From Candidatus Brocadiaceae bacterium (GTDB taxonomy: Bacteria; Planctomycetota; Brocadiia; SM23-32): a stretch of DNA of 62,220 nucleotides. Below, one piece after another: positions 9,927-18,991 of the stretch (within the stretch, counting starts at the first letter, position 1; every line of letters begins with the position of its first letter). The translations under genes and the position numbers were made by a program. A model generated the notes under the pieces. That model saw only the letters and a list, made by a program, of their open reading frames with translations, searched no databases and was not told where the DNA came from. The stretch spans positions 1-62,220 of the forward strand of contig JAAYEJ010000051.1 in assembly GCA_012728835.1 (NCBI GenBank), given 5' to 3'.

Positions 9927-12210
9927 CAGCGCGTGCAAGCAGCCGGCCGGACTCCGCCAGACCCGGCTGCTGCTCCTGACCACCTACGCGACCATCGTGA
10001 GCGGGGCGGCCCTGCTCGGGGTCGCCGAGCACGCGCTGGGCTACGCGGCCGTCGCGGTCGTGCTCTGCGCCGGCCATGGTCTGCTCGTGGGGCCTGCGGG
10101 CAAGGCCCTGCTCCCGCCGGCGGCGGGCCAGTTGCTGGCCATCGCAGCCCTGGCGTTCGGGCTCATGCAGGCCGCCTACACGAGCGTCGACGTGAGCTAC
10201 GGACTCGCGCACTTCCTTGTCCTCGTCCAGTTGATCAAGCTCTACGGCACCCATACGGTCCGCGACCTGCGCCTGATTCACGTCGCCGCCATCTTTGTCA
10301 TCCTGGTCGCCAGCATCTGGGCCCAGGAACTCCTGTACGTCCCCGCCTTTCTCCTGGCCGCCGGCTCGCTGATGTGGGGGCTGGCCGTCCTGGCCCTGTT
10401 CCCGCCCGTCTCGCAGGAGACCGAGGCGAACCGCAGGGCGCGGACCTGGGCGACCGGGCGGCACATGGCGAGCGCCCTGCTCCTGCCCGCCGTCGTCGTG
10501 CTCCTCGGCACGGCGGTCTTCTTCGTGCTGCTGCCCAGGTTGTTCCCGTCGCGCAGCCACCACAGGCGGTTCGCCCGGCAGATGGTCGGGTTCTCCGAGA
10601 ACGTCTCGCTGCGAGAGGTCGGCCCGGTTGGCCAGAGCGACCGGGTGGTGATGCGCGTTCAGTTCCGGGCGCTCGAGGACGGACGGGAGACGGCGGCGAC
10701 CCCACGCAGGATGCTCATGCGCGGACAGAGCCTGGCCGGGTATCACGCCGGCCGCTGGTCGAGCGTTGCGCCGCCGGAGTCGGCCCCCGCCCAGCTCTCG
10801 GCGGGCCGGGGCACCACCGGGGAACTCATTTCGAAGGACGTGTATCTCCTGCGCAGCAAGCCGGTTGCGCGACGCAGCGTGTTGCAGAGCGTTGCGATGG
10901 AGGGACGGCCGTCGAACGTGCTGTTCGCCCTCTACCGCCTGACGTGGGCCGACATGGGCGGGAGCGGAATCGAGCGCCTGGCCATGCCGGAACACACGGT
11001 CACCCTCCGGGAGCCCCTGCGCCCGGGCGACTCCTACAACGCCATCTCCCTGGTTCCCCAGTTCGCCGCCGCCGACCTTCGCCGGGTGGGCACGCCGCCG
11101 CCCGATGCCAACTCGTGGATCTACTGGCAACTGCCTCCCTCGATCCGCCCGACACTTCAGGCGGTCGCCGACGATGTGCTCCGCACCTACCCGGCGCAGA
11201 CGGACTACGACCGGGTGCTGGCCGTGCAACGCTACCTGAAGGACGCCGGGCGGTTCCGCTACACGCTGGACCTGCCCCCCTTCGGATCGCTGGACCCGAT
11301 CGAGGCATTCCTGACCGAGACGCGGGCGGGCAGTTGCGAGCAGTTCGCCACGGCCATGGCCCTGATCCTGCGCGTCTGGGGCATCCCCACCCGCCTGGCG
11401 ACGGGCTTCAAGGGCGGCGACTACGAGCCGGCCTCGCAGGCACACGTCTTCCGGGACAAGCACGCGCACGCCTGGGTCGAGGTCTGCTTCCGGGACCGCG
11501 GCTGGGTGGAATTCGATCCCACGCCCGACACGCCCGACCTGTACGAGGAAGCCTCCGAGACCGGCGCGGTGGGCGGCCTTCTGAGCGGCCTCCAGTCGCT
11601 CGCAACGGGCATCTTCCGTCGCATCCGCAGGCACTGGGAGAGCAGCATCCTCGGCTTCAGCCGCGCCAAGCAGCGCCGTGTGTTCGAAGAGCTGTCCGCC
11701 GTGACCTCCAGCCTGGCGGAACGAGCCGGCGGGATCGTCGGGCCCCTGATGCCCGGACTCCCGGGCTCCGGGCTGGTGCAGGTCGCCTCGCTGGTCGTCC
11801 TGCTGACGGTCGGCGGGATGGGGTTCTACCTGGCGGCCCGCTGGACGCTGGCCCGGTTGGGGCACGGGACGCCGGGAGGATCGGCGGTGCCGCCCGTGTG
11901 GTTCTACCGGGACATGGTCGTCATTCTGAACCGCAAGGGGATCCGCCGCCCGCCGCATCTGACCCCCCGGGAGTTCGTCCCGATGGCCGCCGCGCAACTG
12001 GCCGGCCCGCCCGCCGGCGGCGGCCCGTCGCCCCGCGCGGCCCTGGACCTGGTGACCGACCTGTTCTACCAGGTGCGCTTCGGAGGCCGCGAGCCCGCGC
12101 CGGAGCAGTCCGGGCCCCTCCGGGCGGCGCTGGACAGCCTGCGGAAGGCCGCACGAGTCGCCCCGGGCGTTCCCGCCGCTCCGGGCCCCGGCCCGGACAG
12201 CCCTCCGTAG
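9907..12210 (+). CDS. Transglutaminase-like membrane protein (DUF3488-TGc-DUF4129 architecture)
   Basis: The 767-residue protein has an N-terminal block of about six membrane helices (residues 20-220), a periplasmic transglutaminase-like cysteine protease domain, one more helix near 620-640 and a C-terminal cytoplasmic tail of DUF4129 type. The catalytic triad is visible as C477 (GSCEQFA), H521 (HAHAW) and D537 (EFDPTP). Homologues sit with MoxR and DUF58 genes in many bacteria; the substrate is unknown, with peptidoglycan-linked or protein-processing roles often suggested. It overlaps the DUF58 gene by 20 bases, which supports co-translation. The ATG at 9907 has GGAG upstream. Confidence 0.9.
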   Translation: MSYSASDSACKQPAGLRQTRLLLLTTYATIVSGAALLGVAEHALGYAAVAVVLCAGHGLLVGPAGKALLPPAAGQLLAIAALAFGLMQAAYTSVDVSYGLAHFLVLVQLIKLYGTHTVRDLRLIHVAAIFVILVASIWAQELLYVPAFLLAAGSLMWGLAVLALFPPVSQETEANRRARTWATGRHMASALLLPAVVVLLGTAVFFVLLPRLFPSRSHHRRFARQMVGFSENVSLREVGPVGQSDRVVMRVQFRALEDGRETAATPRRMLMRGQSLAGYHAGRWSSVAPPESAPAQLSAGRGTTGELISKDVYLLRSKPVARRSVLQSVAMEGRPSNVLFALYRLTWADMGGSGIERLAMPEHTVTLREPLRPGDSYNAISLVPQFAAADLRRVGTPPPDANSWIYWQLPPSIRPTLQAVADDVLRTYPAQTDYDRVLAVQRYLKDAGRFRYTLDLPPFGSLDPIEAFLTETRAGSCEQFATAMALILRVWGIPTRLATGFKGGDYEPASQAHVFRDKHAHAWVEVCFRDRGWVEFDPTPDTPDLYEEASETGAVGGLLSGLQSLATGIFRRIRRHWESSILGFSRAKQRRVFEELSAVTSSLAERAGGIVGPLMPGLPGSGLVQVASLVVLLTVGGMGFYLAARWTLARLGHGTPGGSAVPPVWFYRDMVVILNRKGIRRPPHLTPREFVPMAAAQLAGPPAGGGPSPRAALDLVTDLFYQVRFGGREPAPEQSGPLRAALDSLRKAARVAPGVPAAPGPGPDSPP

Positions 12211-12230
12211 CGCCGGAACCGCCGCGGCCG

Positions 12231-12260
12231 TTGGCAGCGCTCCCCCTCTTCTGCTACCAT
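12231..12260 (+). promoter_or_regulatory. Predicted promoter of the pilM-like operon
   Basis: TTGGCA (12231-12236), 18 bases, TACCAT (12255-12260). The upstream in-frame ATG at 12259 lies in the -10 box, supporting the start at 12310. Confidence 0.45.
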
Positions 12261-12309
12261 GGAGTCGGCAAGCTGGGAATCGGGTAAGTTCCGGCCAGGG
12301 GTCAACCAT

Positions 12310-14298
12310 ATGCTCAAGAAGCGGGTTTGGGGACTCGACCTGGGTCGGTCGGCCGTAAAGGGTGTTCTGATCGATGCTTCGGACGAAGGCATCCAGATCA
12401 TCCGGGCCGATTCGGTGCCCCTGGAGGGCCCCCCTCCCGATCCCGCCCAGGACCCGACGCGCGACGGCCGCCTGTGGCGGGCGCTGCACGAGTTCCGCAA
12501 CCGGCATCCCCTGCACAAGGCGCCCGTCTGCGTCGCCATCCCCGCCCAGAACACCTTCGTCCGCGACCTGACCCTGCCCAGCGTGGGCAGCCGGAAGATC
12601 GACGAGATGGTGCGCTATGAGGCCGCCAACGAGATCCCGTTCGTCCTGGACGAAGTGGCGTGGGACTACCTCCTGTTCGACGAACGGCCCGGGGAACCCA
12701 CGCGCCACGGCCTGCTGCTGGCCGTCAAACGCAACGTGATCGAGACCTACGTCGGCCTCTTCTCCCAGTTGGAGATCGGGCACGTCGACATCATCACGCT
12801 GGCCCCCCTGGCCCTGGTCGACTTCCTCCGCCTGGAGTGCGGAGACACGGGGCGCACGCTCGTCCTGGACATCGGGGGCGAGAACACGAACATGCTCCTG
12901 ATGTCCGACGGCCGCTTCTGGCTCCGCAGCATGCTGACGGGCGGCAACCGCATCACCGCGCAGTTGCAGGAGGAGTTCGAGCTGTCGCATGAGGACGCCG
13001 AGCGCGCCAAGCGGAACATCGCGCGCTCGCGCATCGGCCCGCAGATTGCCGGCACGATGCGCCCCACCCTGCACGAGCTGGTGCGCAACGTCAAGGCCAA
13101 CATGACCTACATCGAGCGCATGGGGGGCCCGACGGAGCTGGACGCCGCCCTCGTCGTGGGCGGCACGAGCCATCTGCCCGGCGTTCGAACGGTGCTCGGC
13201 AAAGCCCTGCGCCACCCCGTCGGCGGCATCGACGAACTCAAGCACATCGTGGTCTCGCCCGACGCGGACGCGCAGTTCATCGGCGCCCACCTGGACGAGC
13301 TGGCCGTCGCGATCGGCGCGGCGCTCTGCGCGGCCGACCGGGATACGGTCGGGGTCTCCTTCCTGCCCAAGAAGGGCGTGCGGGTTGGCCGCATCTCCCG
13401 CGCCAAGGGGCTCCTCCTGGCCGCCGCCCTGGTGCTCTGGGGCGTGATGCTGACGTTCTACGTCCTGAGCCGCATGGCAACGGCCGCCATCCGCGAGCCG
13501 CTGGACGACTACCGCATGCTGGCCACGATCGCCACGCAGAACCAGCAGGAGCTGGCCCGGGCAATGGCCAGGGAGCCGGAGGAGAAGGAGCTGAGACGCC
13601 TCCTCTCGCTCTCGCGCGGGCGCACGCAGTCGGTGCAGATTCTCATGGAAATCGTCGACGCACTCGCGCAGGCCGGGCGGGAGTCGCAGCACACGTTCCT
13701 GCTGTCCGACTACCGCTGCCGCGACACGGCGGCGCTCAAGGAGCTGGAGGCGGCCCGGGCCGGGGCGGCCCCGGCCATGCGGCGCGATCATTCCATGCTC
13801 GACGTCGCCTCCGAGCCGGAGCCGGAACCCACCGAGGACCAGGGCCCGCCGATGCTCGTCGGGAGCCTGAACGGCATCATCCGCATGCCGCGGCGCGGCA
13901 ACCCGCGCGACGCCTACAGCACGTTCGTACGCGTGCTGCTGCCCCGCCTGCAGGGGCTGGCCTCGCTGCGAAAGGCGTCGGCCCGGGGGACGTTCGTCAA
14001 GGGCAGCAAGACGGTCGAACTGGACGAGGGCGCCTGGTTCGCGACGGTCGCCCCGGGCGACCTCGTGCGTGTGCTCCCGGCAGGACAGTGGCAGGAGGTG
14101 GAGGAGGTCGCGTCCGAAACCCGCATCGTTCTGGCCGAACCGTTTCCCGAGGAGGACGGCGAGGGGCTGTGCGTCTTCTCGGCCGTGGCGCCGACCGCGT
14201 TCGACGACGAGACGCTGGAGTTCGGCGTACGCTTCGCCGTGCCGAAGACGCCGCCCGCCGGACTGCCCGTGCTGAGTCCCGGAGGATCCCGGCCTTGA
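12310..14298 (+). CDS. PilM-like actin-fold ATPase fused to a PilN-like membrane segment
   Basis: Residues 1-350 are a PilM/type IV pilus assembly domain of the actin/FtsA fold: GLDLGRSAVKGVL (phosphate 1), VLDIGGENTNMLL (phosphate 2) and ALVVGGTSHLPGV (adenosine motif), with MVRYEAANEIPF, which is typical of PilM. A single transmembrane helix follows at about 366-387, then about 270 residues of mixed helical and beta sequence, as expected for PilN. In most bacteria PilM and PilN are separate proteins joined by a short cytoplasmic tail, so this 662-residue protein looks like a fusion. The frame is open from 12259, but ATG 12310 with AGGGGT upstream begins right at the domain. Its stop overlaps the next start. 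Confidence 0.82.
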   Translation: MLKKRVWGLDLGRSAVKGVLIDASDEGIQIIRADSVPLEGPPPDPAQDPTRDGRLWRALHEFRNRHPLHKAPVCVAIPAQNTFVRDLTLPSVGSRKIDEMVRYEAANEIPFVLDEVAWDYLLFDERPGEPTRHGLLLAVKRNVIETYVGLFSQLEIGHVDIITLAPLALVDFLRLECGDTGRTLVLDIGGENTNMLLMSDGRFWLRSMLTGGNRITAQLQEEFELSHEDAERAKRNIARSRIGPQIAGTMRPTLHELVRNVKANMTYIERMGGPTELDAALVVGGTSHLPGVRTVLGKALRHPVGGIDELKHIVVSPDADAQFIGAHLDELAVAIGAALCAADRDTVGVSFLPKKGVRVGRISRAKGLLLAAALVLWGVMLTFYVLSRMATAAIREPLDDYRMLATIATQNQQELARAMAREPEEKELRRLLSLSRGRTQSVQILMEIVDALAQAGRESQHTFLLSDYRCRDTAALKELEAARAGAAPAMRRDHSMLDVASEPEPEPTEDQGPPMLVGSLNGIIRMPRRGNPRDAYSTFVRVLLPRLQGLASLRKASARGTFVKGSKTVELDEGAWFATVAPGDLVRVLPAGQWQEVEEVASETRIVLAEPFPEEDGEGLCVFSAVAPTAFDDETLEFGVRFAVPKTPPAGLPVLSPGGSRP

Positions 14299-15116
14299 GA
14301 GGCGTCAACACCAGTTCGGCACGGCGCCGCAGATACCTGTTCAACGCCGTCCTCGGGCTCGTCGGCCTCGGGATCCCCGTGTTCGCCGCCCTCGGGCTCT
14401 ATCCGGCCATGGCGGACTGGCGCGACCGCTCGCGGGAGCTGGCCGAGGCGGAGGAGTCGCTTGCCCGGTGGCTGCGCACCGCGGCGCTGCCGACACAGAC
14501 GCAGATCGACGCCGAACGGCGTTTCACGGCGGCCCTGGCGGAGGAGATCGAGCGGACGCGCGGCTTCTACCGGAGCCGCGACCGCATGCTGGAACGGAAC
14601 ATCCTGGACAGCCTCTCCGGCGACGCCATGGCGGTGAAGCTCAAGTACGTCGATCTGCGGGCCGCGCTGGCCGCCCGGGCGCGCTGCCCGAATCCCAGGA
14701 AGTTCCTCCCCGTCTACCCCTGGGAGGCCCCCCGGCAGGTGCCTCCGCGCTCCGACTTCAAGAGCATCGAGAAGCGGGCCTGCATCGTCGACGTCCTGGT
14801 GTCGCTGCTGGCGCCGGTGGGCTCCTGCGCCGTGGACCAGATCGTCGTGGGCGACCCCGTGCGGCCGGCCCCGGAGCAGGCGGCCTTCAGCGAGGGATGG
14901 CAGGAGCCGGGCGACGATGATGCCGTGGACTACGCGTACTGGCCCGTCGACCTCCAGGCATCCGTGTCCTTCCCGTTTGCCGGAGCGGCCCTGGCCGCAC
15001 TGGCCACGCCGGACGGCCGCTCTCCCCTGCTGCTCATCCACTCGCTGCGCGTGACCGGAGCCGACGGCGACACCGTAACGCTCCAGGTGGGCCTGCGCGT
15101 GCTGGACTTCGACTGA
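14295..15116 (+). CDS. Membrane protein, PilO-like partner of the PilM/N fusion
   Basis: The protein has a basic N-terminus (SARRRRYLF), one transmembrane helix at about residues 14-36, an alpha-helical, charge-rich stretch that could form a coiled coil (residues 40-100), and a C-terminal globular part. That layout resembles PilO and GspM inner-membrane assembly proteins, though sequence identity cannot be judged by eye. I chose the TTG at 14295 because GGAGGA (14281-14286) is well placed and the TTGA overlap with the upstream stop gives coupling; the longer frame upstream is a shadow of the pilM-like gene. The length is 273 residues. The family call is tentative. Confidence 0.6.
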   Translation: MRGVNTSSARRRRYLFNAVLGLVGLGIPVFAALGLYPAMADWRDRSRELAEAEESLARWLRTAALPTQTQIDAERRFTAALAEEIERTRGFYRSRDRMLERNILDSLSGDAMAVKLKYVDLRAALAARARCPNPRKFLPVYPWEAPRQVPPRSDFKSIEKRACIVDVLVSLLAPVGSCAVDQIVVGDPVRPAPEQAAFSEGWQEPGDDDAVDYAYWPVDLQASVSFPFAGAALAALATPDGRSPLLLIHSLRVTGADGDTVTLQVGLRVLDFD

Positions 15117-15128
15117 CGGAGAACCGCA

Positions 15129-15443
15129 ATGCTGGGCAGATACGTGGGCCTGATACTGATGACCCTGCTGGTCGGCCTGTGGCTGGCGGGCGGCGTGTTC
15201 GGCGTCCTGCGCCTGTCCGCGACCCGGGATACGGCGGCCAAGGTCCGCGCGGGCGTCCAGACGGTGCGCACGAACCTGGAGAGCCGGGAGGACGAGGACA
15301 TCGCGCGGGTTCCGTTCCCCGAAGGCGAGATCGCACGCATGGTTCAGTCGAGTTGGAGCACGGGCCTCCCGGCCGTCGGCTTCCCCCGCGGCCTCTCCGC
15401 CGCGCCGACCTCGCCCTCCCCGCAGGGCGGCACAGTGCACTGA
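15129..15443 (+). CDS. Small single-helix membrane protein of the pilM-like operon
   Basis: The 104-residue protein has one N-terminal transmembrane helix (residues 5-27, VGLILMTLLVGLWLAGGVFG) and a hydrophilic tail rich in Arg, Glu, Pro and Ser. GGAG lies 7 bases upstream of the ATG, and the gene follows the PilO-like gene by 12 bases. PilP or a pilus-biogenesis accessory lipoprotein would be the expected position, but there is no lipobox cysteine and I do not recognise the family. Confidence 0.6.
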   Translation: MLGRYVGLILMTLLVGLWLAGGVFGVLRLSATRDTAAKVRAGVQTVRTNLESREDEDIARVPFPEGEIARMVQSSWSTGLPAVGFPRGLSAAPTSPSPQGGTVH

Positions 15444-15477
15444 CGCCGGGAGCGCCTGCGCCTCGATTCGGCCCCGC

Positions 15478-16401
15478 CTACTGCCCCGGCGCCATCGCGG
15501 CCGAGGCGGCCGCATCGGCATCCATCCCCTGGCCGTGCTCCCTGTAGAGGCAGAAGGCCTGCGGAAGGCACTCCAGCAGGTCCTCGGCCATCAGGGACAG
15601 CTCGCCCAGGCGCCGTGCGGCCAGGTCGCCGGCCAGGCCGTGCACGAACACGGCCACCTGGAGCGCCTCGAACGGCTCGATGCCCTGCGCCAGCAGGCCG
15701 GCCGCCATGCCGGTCAGGACGTCGCCCGAGCCGCCGGTGGCCATGCCGGGATTGCCGGTGGGGTTCACGTAAACGCGGGCGCCGTCGGTCACCACGGTGC
15801 CGGCCCCCTTCAGGGCCACCAGCACGCTGTGCTCCCTGGCGAAGCCGACGGCGGCCGCCCGGCGGTCCGCCTGCACCTCGGCGGTCGCGCAGCCCAGAAG
15901 GCGGGCCATCTCCCCCGGATGCGGCGTCAGCAGGCGCGCGGCGGGCGCGTGCCGGAGGACGCGGCCCGGCCCCTCGGCCAGCGCGTTCAGCGCGTCCGCG
16001 TCGACAACCGCAGGCAGCGCCAGGGACGCCGCCAGGGTGCGCATGGCCTGGCCGGTCGGGCCGGCCCGGCCCACGCCCGGCCCGATCGCCGCCACGTCGA
16101 ACGCCTCCGCCCCCTGCAGGATGGACCGGGCCGCATCGGGCCCCAGGATCGGCCCGTCGGGGTCCGGAAGCGGGCGGGACATCGCGCTGGTCAGCTTAAC
16201 CTCCGCGATGAAGTTCAGAGCGGCCGGCAGCGCCAGCGTGACCAGCCCTGCACCCGCCCGTTGCGCGGCGATCGCCGCCATGCAGCCGGCGCCCGTCATG
16301 CCCGGCGAACCGGCCACGATGAGCACCCTCCCGAACTGGCCCTTGTGGGCGTCGGGCCGCCGACCCGGCATCCGGGGCAACCTGTAGACGTCCTCGGCCA
16401 A
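15478..16401 (-). CDS. nnrD: ADP/ATP-dependent NAD(P)H-hydrate dehydratase
   Basis: The enzyme repairs hydrated NAD(P)H, using ATP or ADP. Ribokinase-like motifs are clear: KGQFGRVLIVAGSPGMTGA near the N-terminus, GPGVG, VDADALN, LTPHPGEMARLLG, KGAGTVV and the anion-hole motif NPGMATGGSGDVLTG. Only the dehydratase domain is present; the epimerase half found in fused NnrDE proteins is missing. The reading frame extends to 17049, but that part is antisense-like shadow of larB. The TTG at 16401, with GGGAGG upstream, is the likely start and gives 307 residues. It lies 20 bases after larB and closes the tsaD-larB-nnrD operon. Confidence 0.88.
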   Translation of the reverse strand: MAEDVYRLPRMPGRRPDAHKGQFGRVLIVAGSPGMTGAGCMAAIAAQRAGAGLVTLALPAALNFIAEVKLTSAMSRPLPDPDGPILGPDAARSILQGAEAFDVAAIGPGVGRAGPTGQAMRTLAASLALPAVVDADALNALAEGPGRVLRHAPAARLLTPHPGEMARLLGCATAEVQADRRAAAVGFAREHSVLVALKGAGTVVTDGARVYVNPTGNPGMATGGSGDVLTGMAAGLLAQGIEPFEALQVAVFVHGLAGDLAARRLGELSLMAEDLLECLPQAFCLYREHGQGMDADAAASAAMAPGQ

Positions 16402-16421
16402 CGCCCTTCCCCTCCCGGCCC

Positions 16422-17189
16422 TCAGGCGTCCGGTTCGCTCCGGACGCTCAGGGCGTTGATCAAGGCGGCCATGTAGCCGGCGCCGAAGCCGTTGTCGATG
16501 TTGACGACGGCGACCCCGGCCGCACAACTGTTCAGCATGGTCAGGAGCGGGGCCACCCCGCCGAAGCTGGCCCCGTAGCCGACGCTGGTGGGCACGCCGA
16601 TGACCGGCCGCGCCACCAGGCCGGCGACGACGCTGGCCAGTGCGCCCTCCATGCCCGCGACCACGACGAGCACGCGCGCCCTCTGCAGGTCCGCATGGTA
16701 TGCCAGGAGCCGGTGCAGGCCGGCCACTCCGACGTCGCCGATCACGCGGGCGCGCGCGCCGAGCGCCTCGGCCGTGGTGGCGGCCTCTTCGGCAACGGGC
16801 AGGTCGCTGGTGCCGCCGGTCACGACGAGCACGTCGCCCTCGAGCACCGCCGGCTCGTGGCGAGCCAGGATGCAGCCGGCAACGGGCCGGTACTGCGCCT
16901 CGGGCCACACCCGGCGCACGGCCTCGTAGTGCTCGGCGCCGGCGTGCGTCGCCAGCAGGTCGCTGCCGGCATCGCGCAGCCGCGCCGCGATGGCGGCCAC
17001 CTGCTCGGGCGCCTTGCTGCGGCAGAAGATGACCTCCGGCACCCCGCACCGGAGTGCCCGGTGATGGTCGATCTTGGCGAAGCCGATGTCCTCAAAGGGC
17101 AGCCGACGCATGGCCTCGAGGGCCTCGTCCGGCCCCAGGGTCCCGGCGGCGACGTCTCCCAGCAGCTTTCTGATGGCCGACTCTCTCAC
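16422..17189 (-). CDS. larB: LarB, pyridinium-3,5-biscarboxylic acid mononucleotide synthase
   Basis: LarB carboxylates and hydrolyses nicotinic acid adenine dinucleotide in the first step of nickel-pincer cofactor synthesis. The 255-residue protein shows the family pattern: FEDIGFAKIDHHRALRCG at the N-terminus, the PurE-like half with VVTGGTSDLPVAEEA, and the C-terminal GMEGALASVVAGL, PVIGVPTSVGYGA and NIDNGFGAGYMA blocks. No larC, larE or larA lies in the window. It sits 16 bases after tsaD and 20 before nnrD in one transcription unit. Confidence 0.93.
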   Translation of the reverse strand: MRESAIRKLLGDVAAGTLGPDEALEAMRRLPFEDIGFAKIDHHRALRCGVPEVIFCRSKAPEQVAAIAARLRDAGSDLLATHAGAEHYEAVRRVWPEAQYRPVAGCILARHEPAVLEGDVLVVTGGTSDLPVAEEAATTAEALGARARVIGDVGVAGLHRLLAYHADLQRARVLVVVAGMEGALASVVAGLVARPVIGVPTSVGYGASFGGVAPLLTMLNSCAAGVAVVNIDNGFGAGYMAALINALSVRSEPDA

Positions 17190-17205
17190 GATCGTCCGAT
17201 ACCTC

Positions 17206-18219
17206 TCAGGGAACGGCTTCCACCGTCAACGGGGCGGTGCGACCGGCCCGCAACATCGGACAGGCCACGCCCGCGATCATGGCGGCATTATCGGTGCAGA
17301 GCCGCCGGGGGGCAAGGCGCAGGGCCAGCCCCAGGGCGTCCGCCTCGGCCGCCAGACGCTCGCGCAGGCGCCCATTGGCCGCCACCCCGCCGCCGACGAT
17401 CAGCGTGCGCACGCCCTCCTGCCGGGCCGCCGCGCAGGCCTTGGCCGCCAGCACGTCCACCACCGCCTCCTGGAAGGCCGCCGCCACGTCGGCCACGAAC
17501 GAGGGCTCGTAGACGGCGCCCTCGATGTCCTCCCGCGATGCGTTGGGGCCGACGCAGTGGTAGAGCACGGCCGTCTTCAGGCCGCTGAAGCTGAAGTTGG
17601 CATTGCCGGACCTCAGCATGCTCCGGGGAAAGGACACGGCGTCGGGCCGGCCGCCGGCGGCCGCCCGCTCGATGGCCGGCCCGCCCGGATAGCCCAGCCC
17701 AAGGATGTGTGCCACCTTGTCGAAAGCCTCCCCCGCCGCGTCGTCCACGGTGCTCCCGAGCAGGGAGTGCTCGATCGGGCCGTCGGTACGGAACAGGCTC
17801 GTATGCCCCCCGCTCACGACCAGGGTGACGGCGGGGAGTTCCGGCGGCTCGTCCGACAGCCACGCGGCGTAGGCATGCGCGTGGAGGTGGTTCACGGCCA
17901 CCAGGGGCACGTCCAGCGCCCAACTGAGCGACTTGGCCGCCGTCACGCCCACCAGCAGCGCGCCGATGAGTCCCGGCGTGGTGGTCACGGCCACGGCGTC
18001 GATCCGGTCGATCGGGACGGCGGCGACCTCCAGGGCCCTGCGTATGACCGGCAGGACGGCCTCCACGTGCGCACGGCAGGCGACCTCCGGAACCACGCCC
18101 CCGAACTGCTCATGCACCTCCTGCTGGGACGCCACGATGCTGGACAACACGCGCGTTCCGGCCTCCACAACGGCCGCCGCCGTCTCGTCGCACGATGTCT
18201 CGATGCCCAGTATGCGCAT
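17206..18219 (-). CDS. tsaD: tRNA N6-adenosine threonylcarbamoyltransferase
   Basis: TsaD transfers the threonylcarbamoyl group to A37 of ANN-decoding tRNAs. The 337-residue length is standard. The N-terminal GIETSCDETAAAVV is the ASKHA phosphate motif of this family; EVACRAHVEAV and NHLHAHAYA hold the metal-binding histidines, VVSGGHTSLF and DDAAGEAFDKVA follow, and TLIVGGGVAANGRLR is the C-terminal nucleotide-binding motif. It is the first gene of the tsaD-larB-nnrD operon and is divergent from hisH. A possible -10 box TAGAAT (minus strand, 18264-18259) lies 40 bases upstream, but its -35 is poor. Confidence 0.96.
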   Translation of the reverse strand: MRILGIETSCDETAAAVVEAGTRVLSSIVASQQEVHEQFGGVVPEVACRAHVEAVLPVIRRALEVAAVPIDRIDAVAVTTTPGLIGALLVGVTAAKSLSWALDVPLVAVNHLHAHAYAAWLSDEPPELPAVTLVVSGGHTSLFRTDGPIEHSLLGSTVDDAAGEAFDKVAHILGLGYPGGPAIERAAAGGRPDAVSFPRSMLRSGNANFSFSGLKTAVLYHCVGPNASREDIEGAVYEPSFVADVAAAFQEAVVDVLAAKACAAARQEGVRTLIVGGGVAANGRLRERLAAEADALGLALRLAPRRLCTDNAAMIAGVACPMLRAGRTAPLTVEAVP

Positions 18220-18372
18220 GGCGTGCCCGTCAATGCCCAGGTGCGATACAGGCCCTCCATTCTACCGCGGGCGCCGCCGGCCGGAAAGGCGCCCGGCCTC
18301 GCGTTGCCAGTCCGGCCCGACTATGCTACCCTGCTGGCGTCGGATTGCAGGCCCGCCTTCGGGGACAGAGAC

Positions 18373-18990
18373 ATGACGGAGACGGTCACCATTGTGGACT
18401 ACGACGCCGGCAACCTCACGAGCGTCCGGCTGGCCCTGCAGCGGCTCGGGCGCGACGTGCGGGTCACCGGCGACCCGGACGAGGTGCGGGCGGCATCGCG
18501 GCTGGTCTTCCCGGGAGTCGGCGCGGCCGGCGCGGCCATGGCCACGGTGCGGTCGCTCGGCCTGGCCGAGGCGATGCACGACTACTGCCGCACCGGGCGC
18601 CCGCTGCTGGGCATCTGCCTCGGCGCCCAGATCATCCTGGATCACAGCGCCGAGAACGACACCGCCTGCCTGGGGTTGATCGCGGGCCGAACCCGCCGGC
18701 TGGACGTGCCGCCGGATGCCAAGATCCCGCACATGGGATGGAACACCGTCCGGCAGGTGCGCCCGCACCCGATCTGGCGCGGCATCGGCGACGACTCGCA
18801 CTTCTACTTCGTGCACAGCTTCGCCCCCGAGCCCGCCGACCCGGAGGCCGCCATCGGCACGACGGATTACTGCCGGCCGTTCGTCAGCGCACTGGCACGC
18901 GACGGCATCGTGGCCTGCCAGTTCCATCCGGAACGGAGCGGGCGCGCGGGGATGGCGCTGCTGAACAACTTCCTGGACTGGAATCCCTGA
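18373..18990 (+). CDS. hisH: Imidazole glycerol phosphate synthase, glutamine amidotransferase subunit
   Basis: HisH supplies ammonia from glutamine to HisF for histidine biosynthesis, also releasing AICAR. The 205-residue class I glutamine amidotransferase has [15 protein letters not shown] at its start, the nucleophile C82 in GICLGAQ, and H185/E187 in [14 protein letters not shown] is the oxyanion region, and HFYFVHSF is a HisH signature. HisF follows with a 1-base gap, as expected for the heterodimer. No other his genes are in the window. The start ATG at 18373 follows GGGGACAGAG, a weak ribosome-binding site. Confidence 0.95.
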   Translation: MTETVTIVDYDAGNLTSVRLALQRLGRDVRVTGDPDEVRAASRLVFPGVGAAGAAMATVRSLGLAEAMHDYCRTGRPLLGICLGAQIILDHSAENDTACLGLIAGRTRRLDVPPDAKIPHMGWNTVRQVRPHPIWRGIGDDSHFYFVHSFAPEPADPEAAIGTTDYCRPFVSALARDGIVACQFHPERSGRAGMALLNNFLDWNP

Positions 18991-18991
18991 C

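Noticed and set aside
9889-13791. 1300-residue minus-strand open frame
   Set aside because: It lies opposite the transglutaminase-like and PilM-like genes, both well supported by motifs; long antisense frames are expected in high-GC DNA.
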